Shown here: one piece after another, positions 51,723 to 62,400 of the stretch
Layout: each line of letters starts with the position of its first letter
Numbering within the stretch: the first letter of the stretch is position 1
Assembly: GCF_000425585.1 (NCBI RefSeq)
Contig: NZ_AUDS01000009.1
Coordinates: 27,708 to 91,707 of the forward strand
Length of the DNA: 64,000 nucleotides
Direction of reading: 5' to 3'
Source: Terrimonas ferruginea DSM 30193
GTDB lineage: Bacteria; Bacteroidota; Bacteroidia; Chitinophagales; Chitinophagaceae
Notes under the pieces: model-generated
What the model saw: only the letters and a program-made list of their open reading frames with translations
Database searches by the model: none
Told to the model about the DNA's origin: nothing
Translations under genes and position numbers: made by a program

Positions 51723-51762
51723 CAAAAAAATCCGAAATCTGCCGGAGCGAATTTCGGATTTT
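51723..51762 (-). terminator. Intrinsic terminator of the nusB-DUF1573-yajC transcript
   Basis: 12-bp perfect stem (51727-51738 and 51751-51762), 12-base loop, T-run on the minus strand side. Lies 18 bases beyond yajC. Confidence 0.88.
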
Positions 51763-51779
51763 CAATGCGGAAAATATGA

Positions 51780-52124
51780 TTATTTTTTATCAGCGGGAGC
51801 AGTGCCGGCAGCTTTGTTTACCTGTGCAGTCCAGTCCATGCTGATAGCAGATTTTTCGATGCGGATGTAAGAACCGGGGCTGGTTTCGATATTCAGCGTG
51901 GTGTCTTCATTTACTTTTGCAATCGTGCCATGAATACCTGCGATGGTAACGATACGGTCACCTTTCTGCAGGTCGGAAATGAATTTCTTCTGGTTTTTTG
52001 CACGCTTGGCTTGCGGGCGGATGAAAAACAACCAGAAAACAACGATCATAAGTCCCATTACGACAAGCATCTCGTTACCACCCAGGGGACCAGAGGGTTT
52101 GGCTTGCAAAAAGAAAATGTTCAT
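51780..52124 (-). CDS. yajC: Preprotein translocase subunit YajC
   Basis: 114 residues, one membrane helix at about 18-38 (NEMLVVMGLMIVVFWLFFIRPQAKR) followed by a soluble domain with KKFISDLQKGDRIVTIAGIHGTIAKVNEDTTLNIET. Associates with SecDF and the Sec complex in the inner membrane. Located 29 bases after the DUF1573 gene in the nusB cluster. Confidence 0.95.
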   Translation of the reverse strand: MNIFFLQAKPSGPLGGNEMLVVMGLMIVVFWLFFIRPQAKRAKNQKKFISDLQKGDRIVTIAGIHGTIAKVNEDTTLNIETSPGSYIRIEKSAISMDWTAQVNKAAGTAPADKK

Positions 52125-52153
52125 TCTTTATTGTGTTTTAGCGTTAAAACGAT

Positions 52154-52588
52154 TTATTCAGTTACTTCTACCTGGAAGTCCAGGTCTTGTGAGTTCTCCG
52201 GCAATGTGTTGGCTTTTACCGTTACATGTTTGCGGTGAGGGCCGACTGTCTGGTTCTTGCTGTCGAAGTTGGCTTTGATCACACCTTCCTGGCCCGGGGC
52301 AAATGGTTCTTTCGGTGTATCGGCCACCGTGCAGCCACAACCGGGTGTTACCGATTCGATCACCAGGTTTTTGGTGCCGCTGTTGCGGAAACGGAAGGCT
52401 ACTTCCACTACCTGTCCCTGTTTCACCTTGCCCATATCTACAAATGTAGAATCGAGCCATTGAATGGAGGTAAAGTTGGCGCTGTCTTTCAGCATCTGCT
52501 CTTTTTGCTCCAGGGAGGTTTTCTTATCGGTTTCGCCGCAAGCGATCAAAAGGGTAGCGGCAAATCCCGCCAGTAGTAATTTCTTCAT
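52154..52588 (-). CDS. DUF1573 lipoprotein
   Basis: 144 residues. Lipobox LIAC (Cys17) in MKKLLLAGFAATLLIACGE. One DUF1573 immunoglobulin-like beta domain (about 50-144): GKVKQGQVVEVAFRFRNSGTKNLVIESVTPGCGCTVADTP (around the conserved Cys-Gly-Cys, C89/C91 region), then EPFAPGQEGVIKANFDSKNQTVGPHRKHVTV. Exported; function unknown but widely conserved in Bacteroidota between nusB and yajC. Confidence 0.92.
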   Translation of the reverse strand: MKKLLLAGFAATLLIACGETDKKTSLEQKEQMLKDSANFTSIQWLDSTFVDMGKVKQGQVVEVAFRFRNSGTKNLVIESVTPGCGCTVADTPKEPFAPGQEGVIKANFDSKNQTVGPHRKHVTVKANTLPENSQDLDFQVEVTE

Positions 52589-52638
52589 ATTCCTTTTTCA
52601 ATTGTGCGTTGCAAAGTTAGGGGTATCGCGGAAATAGG

Positions 52639-53568
52639 TCAGGATATCTTGCGGTGGTCAACCTTCCGCATTTTTCCCTGTGCCACCAGGTCTTTGTGAA
52701 TATTATCCAGGATGCCGTTCACAAATTGTCCGCTTTGTTGCGTGCTGTATTCTTTTGCCAGATCGATGTATTCGTTGATCGTCACTTTCGGAGGAATAGT
52801 TTCGAAGTAGAGAAATTCGCTCACGCCCATTTCCATCAGGATCATGTCGAGCAGTGCGATCCGTTCGGGATCCCAGTTTTTGAGTTTGGGAACGATGAGT
52901 TCCTGCAGGTATTCCCTTTTATCGATCACGGTCTGCAGCAGGCTCTTGGCAAACTGTTCTTTATCGGGGCTCAGCATCTGGTTGAACAGCAACTGACCGG
53001 GTTTCTGAAGATAACCAACGAGCAATTGGATCACCATTTCTCCATCATCATCCCAATTGGAGAAGAGTTCTTCGATATGGCTGGTGAAGTTTTCCGAACC
53101 GAGCAGGAGATCATTGAAAATAAATTCAAGAATTTTTCGCTCGTCGCCTTTCTCACGTGTGGCATCTGCGATATAAGCGCGGTATTCAGGTGTGTCTTTG
53201 AGTTGCAGGTATACTTTGCGGATCAGTTCGAGGTCTGTGCGTTGTACGGGTTTGTCTTTGCCCACCTGTGCAATGAACTGTGGATCTTCGAGGATTTTCC
53301 AGAGCAGTTCGTTGCCCGCCAGCTTGGTGTTGACATTGAGATCTTCCGCAGAGGGCAAATGTTTGCTTGCACGCTGATGAGCATCTTTTTCCGCGTAGCG
53401 GGCTACTTCTGTCAGGAACCAGATCAGGTAAACAAACAGGGAACGGGTCTGATCAAAATGTTGTTGTAAGATTTTCCGGGGCTCGCCGGGTTTCGCTTCG
53501 GTCTCCAGGGTCGATACAGTATAGAGTGATTGCATCACTTTTACCCGTATGTTTCTTCTACTGATCAT
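52639..53568 (-). CDS. nusB: Transcription antitermination factor NusB, long Bacteroidota form
   Basis: 309 residues from MISRRNIRVKVMQSLYTVS, about twice the size of E. coli NusB. The canonical RNA-binding fold corresponds to the C-terminal half: VNEYIDLAKEYSTQQSGQFVNGILDNI (about 267-293) and WDPERIALLDMILMEMGVSEFLYFETIPPKVTINEY just before it. The N-terminal half holds an extra helical region that includes RRNIRVKVMQSLY. In E. coli NusB with NusE binds boxA during rRNA transcription. First gene of the nusB-DUF1573-yajC transcript. A start at 53601 is rejected. Confidence 0.92.
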   Translation of the reverse strand: MISRRNIRVKVMQSLYTVSTLETEAKPGEPRKILQQHFDQTRSLFVYLIWFLTEVARYAEKDAHQRASKHLPSAEDLNVNTKLAGNELLWKILEDPQFIAQVGKDKPVQRTDLELIRKVYLQLKDTPEYRAYIADATREKGDERKILEFIFNDLLLGSENFTSHIEELFSNWDDDGEMVIQLLVGYLQKPGQLLFNQMLSPDKEQFAKSLLQTVIDKREYLQELIVPKLKNWDPERIALLDMILMEMGVSEFLYFETIPPKVTINEYIDLAKEYSTQQSGQFVNGILDNIHKDLVAQGKMRKVDHRKIS

Positions 53569-53632
53569 GTAAGAACTTTTGAAGCCGCAAATATAGGGCA
53601 AACAAGCCGTTTACCGAAGGGTCACGCAATAA

Positions 53633-53660
53633 TAAAGGGTATCTTTTCAGATACCCTTTA
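53633..53660 (-). terminator. Intrinsic terminator of the metalloprotease gene
   Basis: 12-bp perfect stem (53633-53644 and 53649-53660), TTTC loop; T-rich tract on the minus strand side. Lies 60 bases beyond the protease stop and before nusB. Confidence 0.8.
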
Positions 53661-53719
53661 AATCGAAGGTTGGTTTGGGTTTACGCAGGTGTTACCTGCC
53701 TGGTTTACTTTCTTCTATA

Positions 53720-56700
53720 TTATAATTTGGTGATCTTAAGTGTAAGTACTTCACTTCCATCGCGCAGTTGTACATAGTATACACCTGCTGCGAGTCCTTT
53801 GAGGCTGATATTTTCCACATTCACACCCCGCTGCCAGCGCAGTGCGGTACGGCGAACCACGGCCCCTGCGCCATTGACCATGATCAGGTCACCATGGCCG
53901 GTTTTATCGGCTACGATTTCCAGCGTTCCCTGTTCCCTGGCCGGGTTGGGGTATACAGACCAGCGCAGTCTGCCGCTTTGCTGCGGTGTTACTGTGGCAA
54001 CATTGGTATAACTGAATTTGCCATCGATATCTACCGCTTTGATCCGGTAATAAGCTGTTGTGGACAGCGGACTGGCGTCGGTAGACGTATAGTTGATCCG
54101 TGCATTGCTTACAAATGCTGCAGGTACCGTGTGCAGGGTGGTAAAGCTGATACCATCAACCGAACGCTCGATCTCAAAATGACTGCTGTTGGATTCTGTT
54201 GCAGTAGACCAATACAATTTAACAGCATTGGCAGATTCCCATACAGCCGTCAGCGGCAGCAGTTGCACCGGCAATGGTACAAAAACATTTACCGATACGG
54301 CATTCTTGCTGAGGTTTCCGCAACGTGTGGCCGGATTGTTTTGCAGATCGTTGGTCAATGCAGACAGCGGACCGCCTACATAAGCGTTAAGTGTTGCGGT
54401 GTTGAAATTAGTGGCAAGATAGGAGAACCCGTATACGGTATAAGTACCGGAAGGGAACGTGCCCGCATTGGTCAGGTTCGGTGTGGTAAGAATAGCCACG
54501 ATGTTACCCGTAGCGTTATTAACCACTACGTAGCGGTAATTGTATTCAAGACCTGGCTGGAGGTAGCCGGATACAATATCACCGCCTGAAGGTGCAGATA
54601 CCAATGAAATGGTATAGTTCAGCGGCAGGGTAGGTTGCGTTGAAGAGAACGTACCGATCACCAGGGAGTAGCGCACGCCCGCCAGCAGGTTGGCAGAGAT
54701 CGTGTTACTGATATTAACATTGGAACCATTAAAGGTACCGTTGGAAGCAACCATGTTGAAGCAGGGAGCACCCGGGTTGAATTCTCCGCTGTAAACATTC
54801 ATCATGAATGTGCCGGTATTTTTCTGGAAGCCGTATGCACCGCTGACGGGTACCTGGAAACTATAGGTATCGTAGCGCATCTGGTTGCCATTGTAATTGG
54901 TACAGCCACCGGTCACGGAATTGTTCACCGCAACAGTACTGTTGAGATCGCTCGTTGTCAGTGTGCCGGAAATAGGCATGATCGGATCGCCATAGTTCGG
55001 CGCGATCGACAGGTTGAGTGCTGCATTACCTGGTCCTGCACTCACTGTTGCGGCAGGAGTAAGAGTGGCACCTTCAGCAGCGCAGGCTGAAGTGATCGTA
55101 ACATTGGCAGTATTGATGTTGTAGAAGATATTCTCTGCCGAACGCACCATGATGCGACCTGATGTAGTGGGAATATTGGGAACAACTACCGTTGCTGATC
55201 CGTTGTTGGGAACCGAAGCGGCCAATACATAACTGAAATTATTGCCACCATCGGGTGAGAAAAGAATACGGACGTTGGGACTGTTGAATGGCGCCGAAGC
55301 GGTAATGCCGTTTGTCCAGGTGATGTTCATGGTGTTGGTACCATTGGCAACGTAGGTGGTGGGTGTATTCTGTGATGTAACGACGAAAGCACCACTGGTC
55401 GTGTTAACATTTACTGCAATATCGGCTTGGGAGTTACAACCACCTCCGGATGCATTGTCGCGTACATTCACACGGAAGTTAAGGGTGCGGTCCACACTGG
55501 AAAGCACTTCATACGTTGGTGTAAAGCCTGCAACGACACTCGCAATATTGGGAAGATAGCGGGTAGGAGAGCTCGTGGGAGGGAAAGAACGGAAGTTAGC
55601 ACCCGTTGTTGAAAATGCAGAAGGCGCCGCAGATGACGTGCCCACGTCCATTTGTTCCCACGTATAGCTCAGGTTATTACCATTTGCATCCGATGTCTGA
55701 CAAGTAAGTATAAACGGTGTGCTCGGCGGAATAGTGTAAGAAGAAGCGGCCACGGTTACCACCGGGGCTACGTTCTGCAAGACCGTGCGTACCGCGCAGC
55801 TATTGCCGGTGCCGGTGGTTGCATAGGTTGCTATCTGCTGTACGTTGCCAACATGGAAATAGAGATCGGAGCCTTGCTGGTAGGAGTTGTTGGTACAAAC
55901 GCCTGCATAAGCCATGAGCGTAGAACCTCCACCGGGTTCCCAGGATGTGCCGGCTGAAACGTTGCTACCGCATGATCCATTGGTCGCAGAAAAGCTGTGG
56001 GTGGCGCTGAACTCATGCGCCAGTTCGTGGGCAACCGTTCCATCGAATGCAGGACCTTGCGGACCCTGCAGGGGGTTGGCGCCAAAGCCAAAACTCAGGC
56101 CTGCGCCGCCGCGGCCTTTGCCGGTATTACAAACGGCGTTCAATTGCGCGAGACCGCCATTCCATCCGTTGTGGAAAACGATACCGAGATCATAACCGTT
56201 TACCGTGTATACACTGTTGAGCGCAGCATTGTTGGCATCCAATACGCCCGAATTAAGTGTGGTGGTAGTATAAGGATCCGATGTGGCATCGGTAAAAATC
56301 ACAGGAGTGATATCCACCAGGTTAAACCGGATGGTGGCATCTCTTTCATAAATGGCATTGACCGTATTAACAGTGGTGGTAATATAAGTAAGCGCATTGC
56401 TCACCGATCCTGCCCACGCGGTATATTCGCCGGTGGCGGCTACGGCCAGGCGATAGGTTCGCAATTGACAATCTCCTGCATTCACGCGGGCACCCGTGGT
56501 TGCCGCATCGTGTTGCGGCTCGTCATTTACGCCACAGGCAAGCGGAACCGGCGGTACCACATCCCTGGTATAGTAAACGGCGTGCAGGCGGTTATTTTCC
56601 TCGTCAACCGGGTTGAAATAAACGGTCTGGTCTTTTGTAAACAGGATACCGGTGATGCCGTTACCGGCTATGGTGATACGGCCCAGGCTGCTGCCGGTGG

Positions 56701-57055
56701 CGGGGTCAACAAGCTGGTACGTCTTAACGCCGGGAATACGCGCCTGCAGCGAAGGAGCAAGAATGGAAGATTCTACCAGTTCGGCCGAAACCTGCGAGCC
56801 ATCGGGCAGGGGAAAGCTCATGATCGGGCCTTTGGCGCCGCGACCGGCTTCAGCGGCCTGCTGGCTGCCCTGAAGCAGGCTGGTATTTAACCGCAGCAAG
56901 CGGAATTTATCGGGTAACGTACCCCGATTGGTGCCGACAGCCTGGCGCTGGTTAGCGACAGATTCTTCCTGCCAGAGTGACTGGGAGTGAAGTGGCAGGG
57001 TAAATAAAAACGAGAAAAAAAGGGCCAGTAGCCCGGGTGTGTAGCGTTGTCTCAT
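53720..57055 (-). CDS. Secreted reprolysin-like metalloprotease with T9SS sorting domain
   Basis: 1,111 residues. Signal peptide 1-25 (LPLHSQ). Propeptide-like region 26-195, then a metzincin domain with the zinc site HELAHEFSATH (343-353) and the Met-turn STLMAYAG (near 376). Cysteine-rich stretches follow the metal site. Mid regions include PKD/Ig-like beta domains (about 430-700), a further exported beta region with AGVRYSLVIGTF, a fibronectin-like segment (about 935-1030), and a type A T9SS sorting domain at the end (YPNPAREQGTLEIV... LRDGSEVLTLKITKL). Secreted or surface-attached by type IX secretion. Mirror image of the gene at 59434. Confidence 0.9.
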   Translation of the reverse strand: MRQRYTPGLLALFFSFLFTLPLHSQSLWQEESVANQRQAVGTNRGTLPDKFRLLRLNTSLLQGSQQAAEAGRGAKGPIMSFPLPDGSQVSAELVESSILAPSLQARIPGVKTYQLVDPATGSSLGRITIAGNGITGILFTKDQTVYFNPVDEENNRLHAVYYTRDVVPPVPLACGVNDEPQHDAATTGARVNAGDCQLRTYRLAVAATGEYTAWAGSVSNALTYITTTVNTVNAIYERDATIRFNLVDITPVIFTDATSDPYTTTTLNSGVLDANNAALNSVYTVNGYDLGIVFHNGWNGGLAQLNAVCNTGKGRGGAGLSFGFGANPLQGPQGPAFDGTVAHELAHEFSATHSFSATNGSCGSNVSAGTSWEPGGGSTLMAYAGVCTNNSYQQGSDLYFHVGNVQQIATYATTGTGNSCAVRTVLQNVAPVVTVAASSYTIPPSTPFILTCQTSDANGNNLSYTWEQMDVGTSSAAPSAFSTTGANFRSFPPTSSPTRYLPNIASVVAGFTPTYEVLSSVDRTLNFRVNVRDNASGGGCNSQADIAVNVNTTSGAFVVTSQNTPTTYVANGTNTMNITWTNGITASAPFNSPNVRILFSPDGGNNFSYVLAASVPNNGSATVVVPNIPTTSGRIMVRSAENIFYNINTANVTITSACAAEGATLTPAATVSAGPGNAALNLSIAPNYGDPIMPISGTLTTSDLNSTVAVNNSVTGGCTNYNGNQMRYDTYSFQVPVSGAYGFQKNTGTFMMNVYSGEFNPGAPCFNMVASNGTFNGSNVNISNTISANLLAGVRYSLVIGTFSSTQPTLPLNYTISLVSAPSGGDIVSGYLQPGLEYNYRYVVVNNATGNIVAILTTPNLTNAGTFPSGTYTVYGFSYLATNFNTATLNAYVGGPLSALTNDLQNNPATRCGNLSKNAVSVNVFVPLPVQLLPLTAVWESANAVKLYWSTATESNSSHFEIERSVDGISFTTLHTVPAAFVSNARINYTSTDASPLSTTAYYRIKAVDIDGKFSYTNVATVTPQQSGRLRWSVYPNPAREQGTLEIVADKTGHGDLIMVNGAGAVVRRTALRWQRGVNVENISLKGLAAGVYYVQLRDGSEVLTLKITKL

Positions 57056-57211
57056 ACAGGGGTATTAAATAGTAGCAGAATTTGGAGGAAAATTACCGTA
57101 ATCCGGTCAGAGTACGTGAAAAATTGTCCGGTAAATTTTGCCACCGGGCTGACGGTTTCTGCCAAAAAATGAAAAAATGACCGTTAAAAATCAACTGGCA
57201 TACAATTAGAC

Positions 57212-57219
57212 TACCTTTG
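57212..57219 (+). promoter_or_regulatory. Candidate groES -7 promoter box
   Basis: TACCTTTG matches TAnnTTTG exactly, 55 bases before the groES ATG. No CIRCE inverted repeat (HrcA site) is present between 57056 and 57274. Confidence 0.55.
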
Positions 57220-57274
57220 CCGTCCCGCAAAAATGGCGGGTATTCTCATTAAAAATTCAAAAATCAATACAACT

Positions 57275-57556
57275 ATGGCTAAAAAAGTCAATGTTACCCC
57301 GCTTCACGACAGGGTAATTGTAAAAGCCGCCGCTGCTGAGGAAAAGACTTCAGGTGGCATCATCATCCCCGATACTGCTAAAGAAAAACCCCAGCGTGGT
57401 ACTGTGATAGCAGCAGGTCCTGGTAAAAAAGACGAGCCTGTGACCGTTAAATCCGGCGATACTGTATTGTATGGCAAATATGCAGGCACCGAAATCCAGA
57501 TCGACGGCGAAGAATACCTGATCATGCGCGAGTCAGACATCCTTGCTATCGTATAA
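57275..57556 (+). CDS. groES: Co-chaperonin GroES
   Basis: 93 residues from [19 protein letters not shown]; an in-frame upstream start (57233) adds 14 non-family residues. Family landmarks: the mobile loop [21 protein letters not shown] (about 20-40), [33 protein letters not shown] at the end. Heptameric lid of GroEL in cytoplasmic protein folding. Followed 78 bases later by groEL. Confidence 0.97.
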   Translation: MAKKVNVTPLHDRVIVKAAAAEEKTSGGIIIPDTAKEKPQRGTVIAAGPGKKDEPVTVKSGDTVLYGKYAGTEIQIDGEEYLIMRESDILAIV

Positions 57557-57599
57557 CAAAAGACGTATGCGAGCGAATGTTGCAATGAATGCAATTTTC

Positions 57600-57628
57600 A
57601 AATCTTCAAATTATCAAATTTTCAAATT
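57600..57628. repeat. 8-bp tandem repeat in the groES-groEL spacer
   Basis: Units CAAATCTT, CAAATTAT, CAAATTTT, CAAATTAA, the same family as the array at 29850-29880. Confidence 0.7.
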
Positions 57629-57634
57629 AAGTAT

Positions 57635-59272
57635 ATGGCAAAGCAAATCTTCTTCGATATTGAAGCAAGAAATAAGATGAAAAAAGGTGTTGACATACTT
57701 GCCAACGCCGTAAAAGTTACCCTCGGTCCTAAAGGCCGCAACGTGGTAATCGAGAAAAAATTCGGCGCACCTGCTGTTACTAAAGATGGTGTTACCGTAG
57801 CAAAAGAAATTGAATTGGAAGATCCCATCGAGAACATGGGTGCCCAGATGGTAAAAGAAGTAGCCTCTAAAACTGCCGACATTGCAGGTGATGGTACAAC
57901 TACCGCTACCGTACTGGCTCAGTCTATCATCGCCGAAGGCCTGAAAATGGTTGCCGCCGGTGCTAACCCGATGGACCTGAAAAGAGGTATCGACAAAGCT
58001 GTTTCACTGATCGTTGAAAACCTGAAAGGTCAAAGCCAGACTGTGGGCAGCGACAGCAAAAAAATCCAGCAGGTTGCTACCATCTCTGCCAACAACGACG
58101 AAACGATCGGTAAACTGATCGCTGAAGCGTTTGCTAAAGTAGGCAAAGAAGGTGTGATCACTGTTGAAGAAGCGAAAGGCACCGATACTACTGTAGACGT
58201 AGTAGAAGGTATGCAATTCGATCGCGGTTACATTTCCCCTTATTTCGTTACCAACAGCGAAAAAATGGAAGCGGAACTGCAGAACCCTTATATCCTGATC
58301 TACGACAAGAAAATCTCCACCATGAAGGATATCCTGCATATCCTGGAGAAAGTAGCTCAAAGCGGCCGTCCGCTCCTGATCATCGCTGAAGATCTGGAAG
58401 GCGAAGCGCTGGCTACACTCGTGGTAAACAAACTGCGTGGCACCATTAAAGTGGCTGCTGTTAAAGCTCCCGGCTTTGGCGACCGCCGCAAGGAAATGCT
58501 CACTGATATTGCGATCCTCACTTCAGGTACCGTTATCAGCGAAGAGCTGGGTCACAAACTGGAAGGCGCTGATCTGACTTCTCTTGGTCAGGCTGCTTCT
58601 GTAACCATCGACAAAGACAACACAACTATCGTTGGTGGCAAAGGCAAAAAAGCGGACATCGTTGCCCGCGTTAACCAGATCAAAGCACAAATCGAGAACA
58701 CTACTTCCGACTACGATAAAGAAAAGCTGCAGGAACGCCTGGCTAAACTGGCCGGTGGTGTAGCTGTACTGTATGTAGGTGCGGCCACTGAAGTGGAAAT
58801 GAAAGAGAAAAAAGACCGCGTTGACGACGCCCTGCACGCTACCCGCGCTGCCGTGGAAGAAGGTATCGTACCGGGTGGTGGTGTAGCCTACATCCGCGCA
58901 ATCGAAAGCCTGGAAGCCAAAGTAAAAGGCCAGATCGCTGACGAGCAGACAGGTATGGCTATCGTACGCCGTGCACTGGAAGAGCCTATCCGCACCCTCA
59001 CTGCCAACGCTGGTATCGACGGTTCTATCGTGGTGCAGAGAATCAAGGAAGGCAAAGGCGACTTTGGCTTCAATGCCCGCACTGAAACCTACGAAAACCT
59101 GTTTAAAGCAGGTGTAATCGACCCTACAAAAGTTAGCCGCGTGGCCCTGGAAAATGCCGCTTCTATCGCGGGCATGTTGCTCACCACAGAATGTGTGGTA
59201 GCCGACAAACCCAAGAAAGAGGAAGCTCCGCATGCTCACGGTGCACCTGACATGGGTGGTATGGGTTATTAA
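57635..59272 (+). CDS. groEL: Chaperonin GroEL
   Basis: 545 residues, full length ([43 protein letters not shown]). ATP-site [11 protein letters not shown] (about 87-97), apical region and [49 protein letters not shown] (adjoining blocks near 405-455). The C-terminus ends [13 protein letters not shown], a shorter and His-containing variant of the usual GGM repeat tail. Forms the tetradecameric folding chamber with GroES. Terminator downstream at 59311-59345. Confidence 0.98.
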   Translation: MAKQIFFDIEARNKMKKGVDILANAVKVTLGPKGRNVVIEKKFGAPAVTKDGVTVAKEIELEDPIENMGAQMVKEVASKTADIAGDGTTTATVLAQSIIAEGLKMVAAGANPMDLKRGIDKAVSLIVENLKGQSQTVGSDSKKIQQVATISANNDETIGKLIAEAFAKVGKEGVITVEEAKGTDTTVDVVEGMQFDRGYISPYFVTNSEKMEAELQNPYILIYDKKISTMKDILHILEKVAQSGRPLLIIAEDLEGEALATLVVNKLRGTIKVAAVKAPGFGDRRKEMLTDIAILTSGTVISEELGHKLEGADLTSLGQAASVTIDKDNTTIVGGKGKKADIVARVNQIKAQIENTTSDYDKEKLQERLAKLAGGVAVLYVGAATEVEMKEKKDRVDDALHATRAAVEEGIVPGGGVAYIRAIESLEAKVKGQIADEQTGMAIVRRALEEPIRTLTANAGIDGSIVVQRIKEGKGDFGFNARTETYENLFKAGVIDPTKVSRVALENAASIAGMLLTTECVVADKPKKEEAPHAHGAPDMGGMGY

Positions 59273-59310
59273 TTCAGCCAGGAACACCGGCGCAGCCGGT
59301 TACATATTAG

Positions 59311-59345
59311 AGGAACCCCGCATGTATGGTGGGGTTCCTTCGTTT
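59311..59345 (+). terminator. Intrinsic terminator of groES-groEL
   Basis: AGGAACCCC (59311-59319) pairs with GGGGTTCCT (59331-59339), followed by a T-rich tract. Confidence 0.85.
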
Positions 59346-59433
59346 TATCCCCGACCGGGGATAAATTTCGTTGGCGACTTTCCGGATTAGTAATACATTT
59401 ATCCCTTAGCTAATGCCAAGAAATTAATCGCTT

Positions 59434-62400
59434 ATGAGAAAAATTTACACACTTTTTTTATGTGCCATACTGTGTGCGAGCATCACCGGTGTCAACGCAC
59501 AAAACAACTTCTTCAGAAAGGCCGATCCGGCCACACTTTCCAAAAGTAAAGGCGTACGCGCTATCATCCCTTCTAAGTACGAAGCGGTATCGGTAGATAT
59601 TTTTGCGATGCGCAATTTCCTCTGGTCCCTTCCGGAAGAGAAATCAGTCAATGCCAACCGCGCGGCGGCTCCAGTGATCACCCTGCCCATGCCCGACGGT
59701 TCCAATGCCCGTTTCCATGTATGGGAGAGCAGCATCCAGGCACCCGGGCTGGCTGCCAAATTTCCCGAGATCAAAACCTTCGCCGGTCAGGGGATCGATG
59801 ATCCTGCTGCAACGATCCGTTTTGATTACAGCCCTTACTTCGGTTTCCGGGCACAGATCCTTTCTCCCAATGGCCGGATCTATATCGATCCTTACGCAAA
59901 AGGAGAAACGGATAATGTTATTACCTATTACCAGCGCGACAACCTCCGCGGGCGTTCGTTTAAATGCGGTACCGAGGATATTCCGGTTCCGGAAAACACC
60001 GCCAACCGCGTGATGGCTGGTCCCTGTCGTGGTACGGAACTGAAAACCTACCGGCTGGCCATTGCCTGTACCGCAGAGTATGCAGCGGCAGTAGGTGGCG
60101 GTCTGGCTGGCCCTACCCATGCGGCTATCGTTACTTCTGCCAACCGTGTGAACGGTGTGTATGAAACCGAACTGGCCGTACGCATGGTATTGATCGCCAA
60201 TAACGATCAGATCGAGTACCTGACCAACCCCGATCCCTACAACAACGTCATCAGTTCGGCAGAACTGACCAATAACCAGAACAACCTGAACGCGACAATC
60301 GGTGTAAATAACTATGACATCGGTCACCTGTTTACTTCGGATGATAATGGCCTGGCCTCTGTCGGGAGTGTTTGCGTTTCGAACAGAAAGGCAAGCGGTG
60401 CAACAGGTAGCCCAAGTCTGATCGGCGATGGCTTCGATATCGACTACGTTGCACACGAAATAGGACACCAGTTCGGAGCAGGTCACAGCTACAACTCCAG
60501 TCAGTGTGCCAGCCCCGGCGGTTCTTATGAAGTAGGTGGTGGCACCACGATCATGGCTTATGCCGGTATCTGTGCTGCTTCAGAAAATATTCAGCCTAAC
60601 AGTGATCCCATTTTCCATGCGATCAGCTTCGACCAGATCAGCAACTTCCTGTCAAGTGGTGCCGGCACCACCTGCGGTGTGGCTACGCCAACCAATAACA
60701 CGTTGCCGGTGATCACTTCCATGTCTGCCAACAACCTCAACATTCCGATCAATACGCCATTTACATTGGACGCCACAGCTACCGATGCAAACGGTGATGC
60801 GCTTACGTATAACTGGGAAGGGTGGGACATTGGCGCTGCCGGTCCATCCTGGATTGCTGCGGCCACTACTACCACCCGACCCTTGTTCCGCACACGTGTT
60901 TCCAAAACAACCGGTTCACGCACCTTCCCTGATCCGCGCGTAATTGCGGCCAACTACCCCAACAACGGAGCACCTTCCGCAATGGACGGTCTGCGCGGTG
61001 AAATATTGCCCCAGGTGGCACGCGCCATGAAGTTCCGTGTTACCGTGCGTGATAACCGCGCAGCAGGTGGTGGCGTGGTTTCCGGTGGTGATGGTTGCCA
61101 GAATACAACCGTATTCACAGTAAATGCAGTTGGTTCAACACCATTCACGGTTACTTCTCCAAACGGTGGCGAAAGCTATCCCGGCGGTTCTACTCAAACC
61201 GTAACGTGGAACGTGGCCAACACCAATACTGCACCGATCAGCGTTACCAATGTTAAGATATCGCTGTCTACAGACGGCGGCCTTACGTTCCCGACCGTAC
61301 TGCTGGCAAGCACCGCCAATGACGGTTCTGAAGCAGTAACATTCCCTGCCGTAACCAGTACTACTGCCCGTGTGAAAGTAGAAGCGATCGACAATATTTT
61401 CTTTGATATTTCCAACGCTAACTTCACGCTCACTACACCTGTAACAGGTTTTGATTTTGGTGCGGCTACGCCCGCAACACTTAGTTGCCCCGCTCCGGCA
61501 AGCACCGCGTTTACCTTCACCACTTCCGGTGTAAGCGGATTCAGCACACCGATCAATCTTACCGCAACCAACGTGCCCGCAGGTGCCAGCGTATCTTATG
61601 CTGCCAATCCTGTAACACCTGGTACATCGGTGACGGCCACAGTGAGCGGACTCGCTTCATTGGCTGCAGGAACATACACAATCACCATTACCGGCACCGC
61701 AGGTGCTGTGGTAAGAACACGTGATTTGCAGATTACCATCAATCCTGGTGCAGCTCCAACAATCGGCACACAACCTTCTGCAGTTACCTCCTGCGCAGGT
61801 TCCAATGTGAGCTTTACCGTTGCCGCAACCGGCGCTACCGGCTACCAATGGCAGGTAAGCACGGATGGTGGCACCAACTACACCAATGTTTCCGGTGCAA
61901 CAACCGCAACACTTTCACTCAATGCCATTGCAGCTACACTTAATAATAACCGCTATCGCGTAGTGGTAGCCGGTCAGTGCGGAAGTGCTGTTTCCAATCC
62001 TGCTCAACTGACTGTGCAGACGGCTCCTGCTATTTCTGCGCAACCACAGAATGCAACATTGTGTCTCGGCAGCAACGCTACCTTCTCTGTAACGGCTTCC
62101 GGTACCGGGATCAGCTACCAGTGGCAGCTCAGCACTGATGCAGGTGCTAACTTCAACAACATCGCTGGAGCCACCAATGCATCCTTAACGGTTAACTCTA
62201 TCACTACCGCGATGAACAACAACCGTTACCGTGTGATCGTGAGCGGTACCTGTCCTTCACCGGCAACCTCTTCTGCGGCTACATTGGCCGTGGTGAGTCC
62301 GCCTACGGTAGGTACCAACCCGACCAGCACGGCTATTTGTGCTACCGGCAACGTAACCTTTACAGCGTCTTCCACATCGCCGGGTGTACTGTATCAATGG

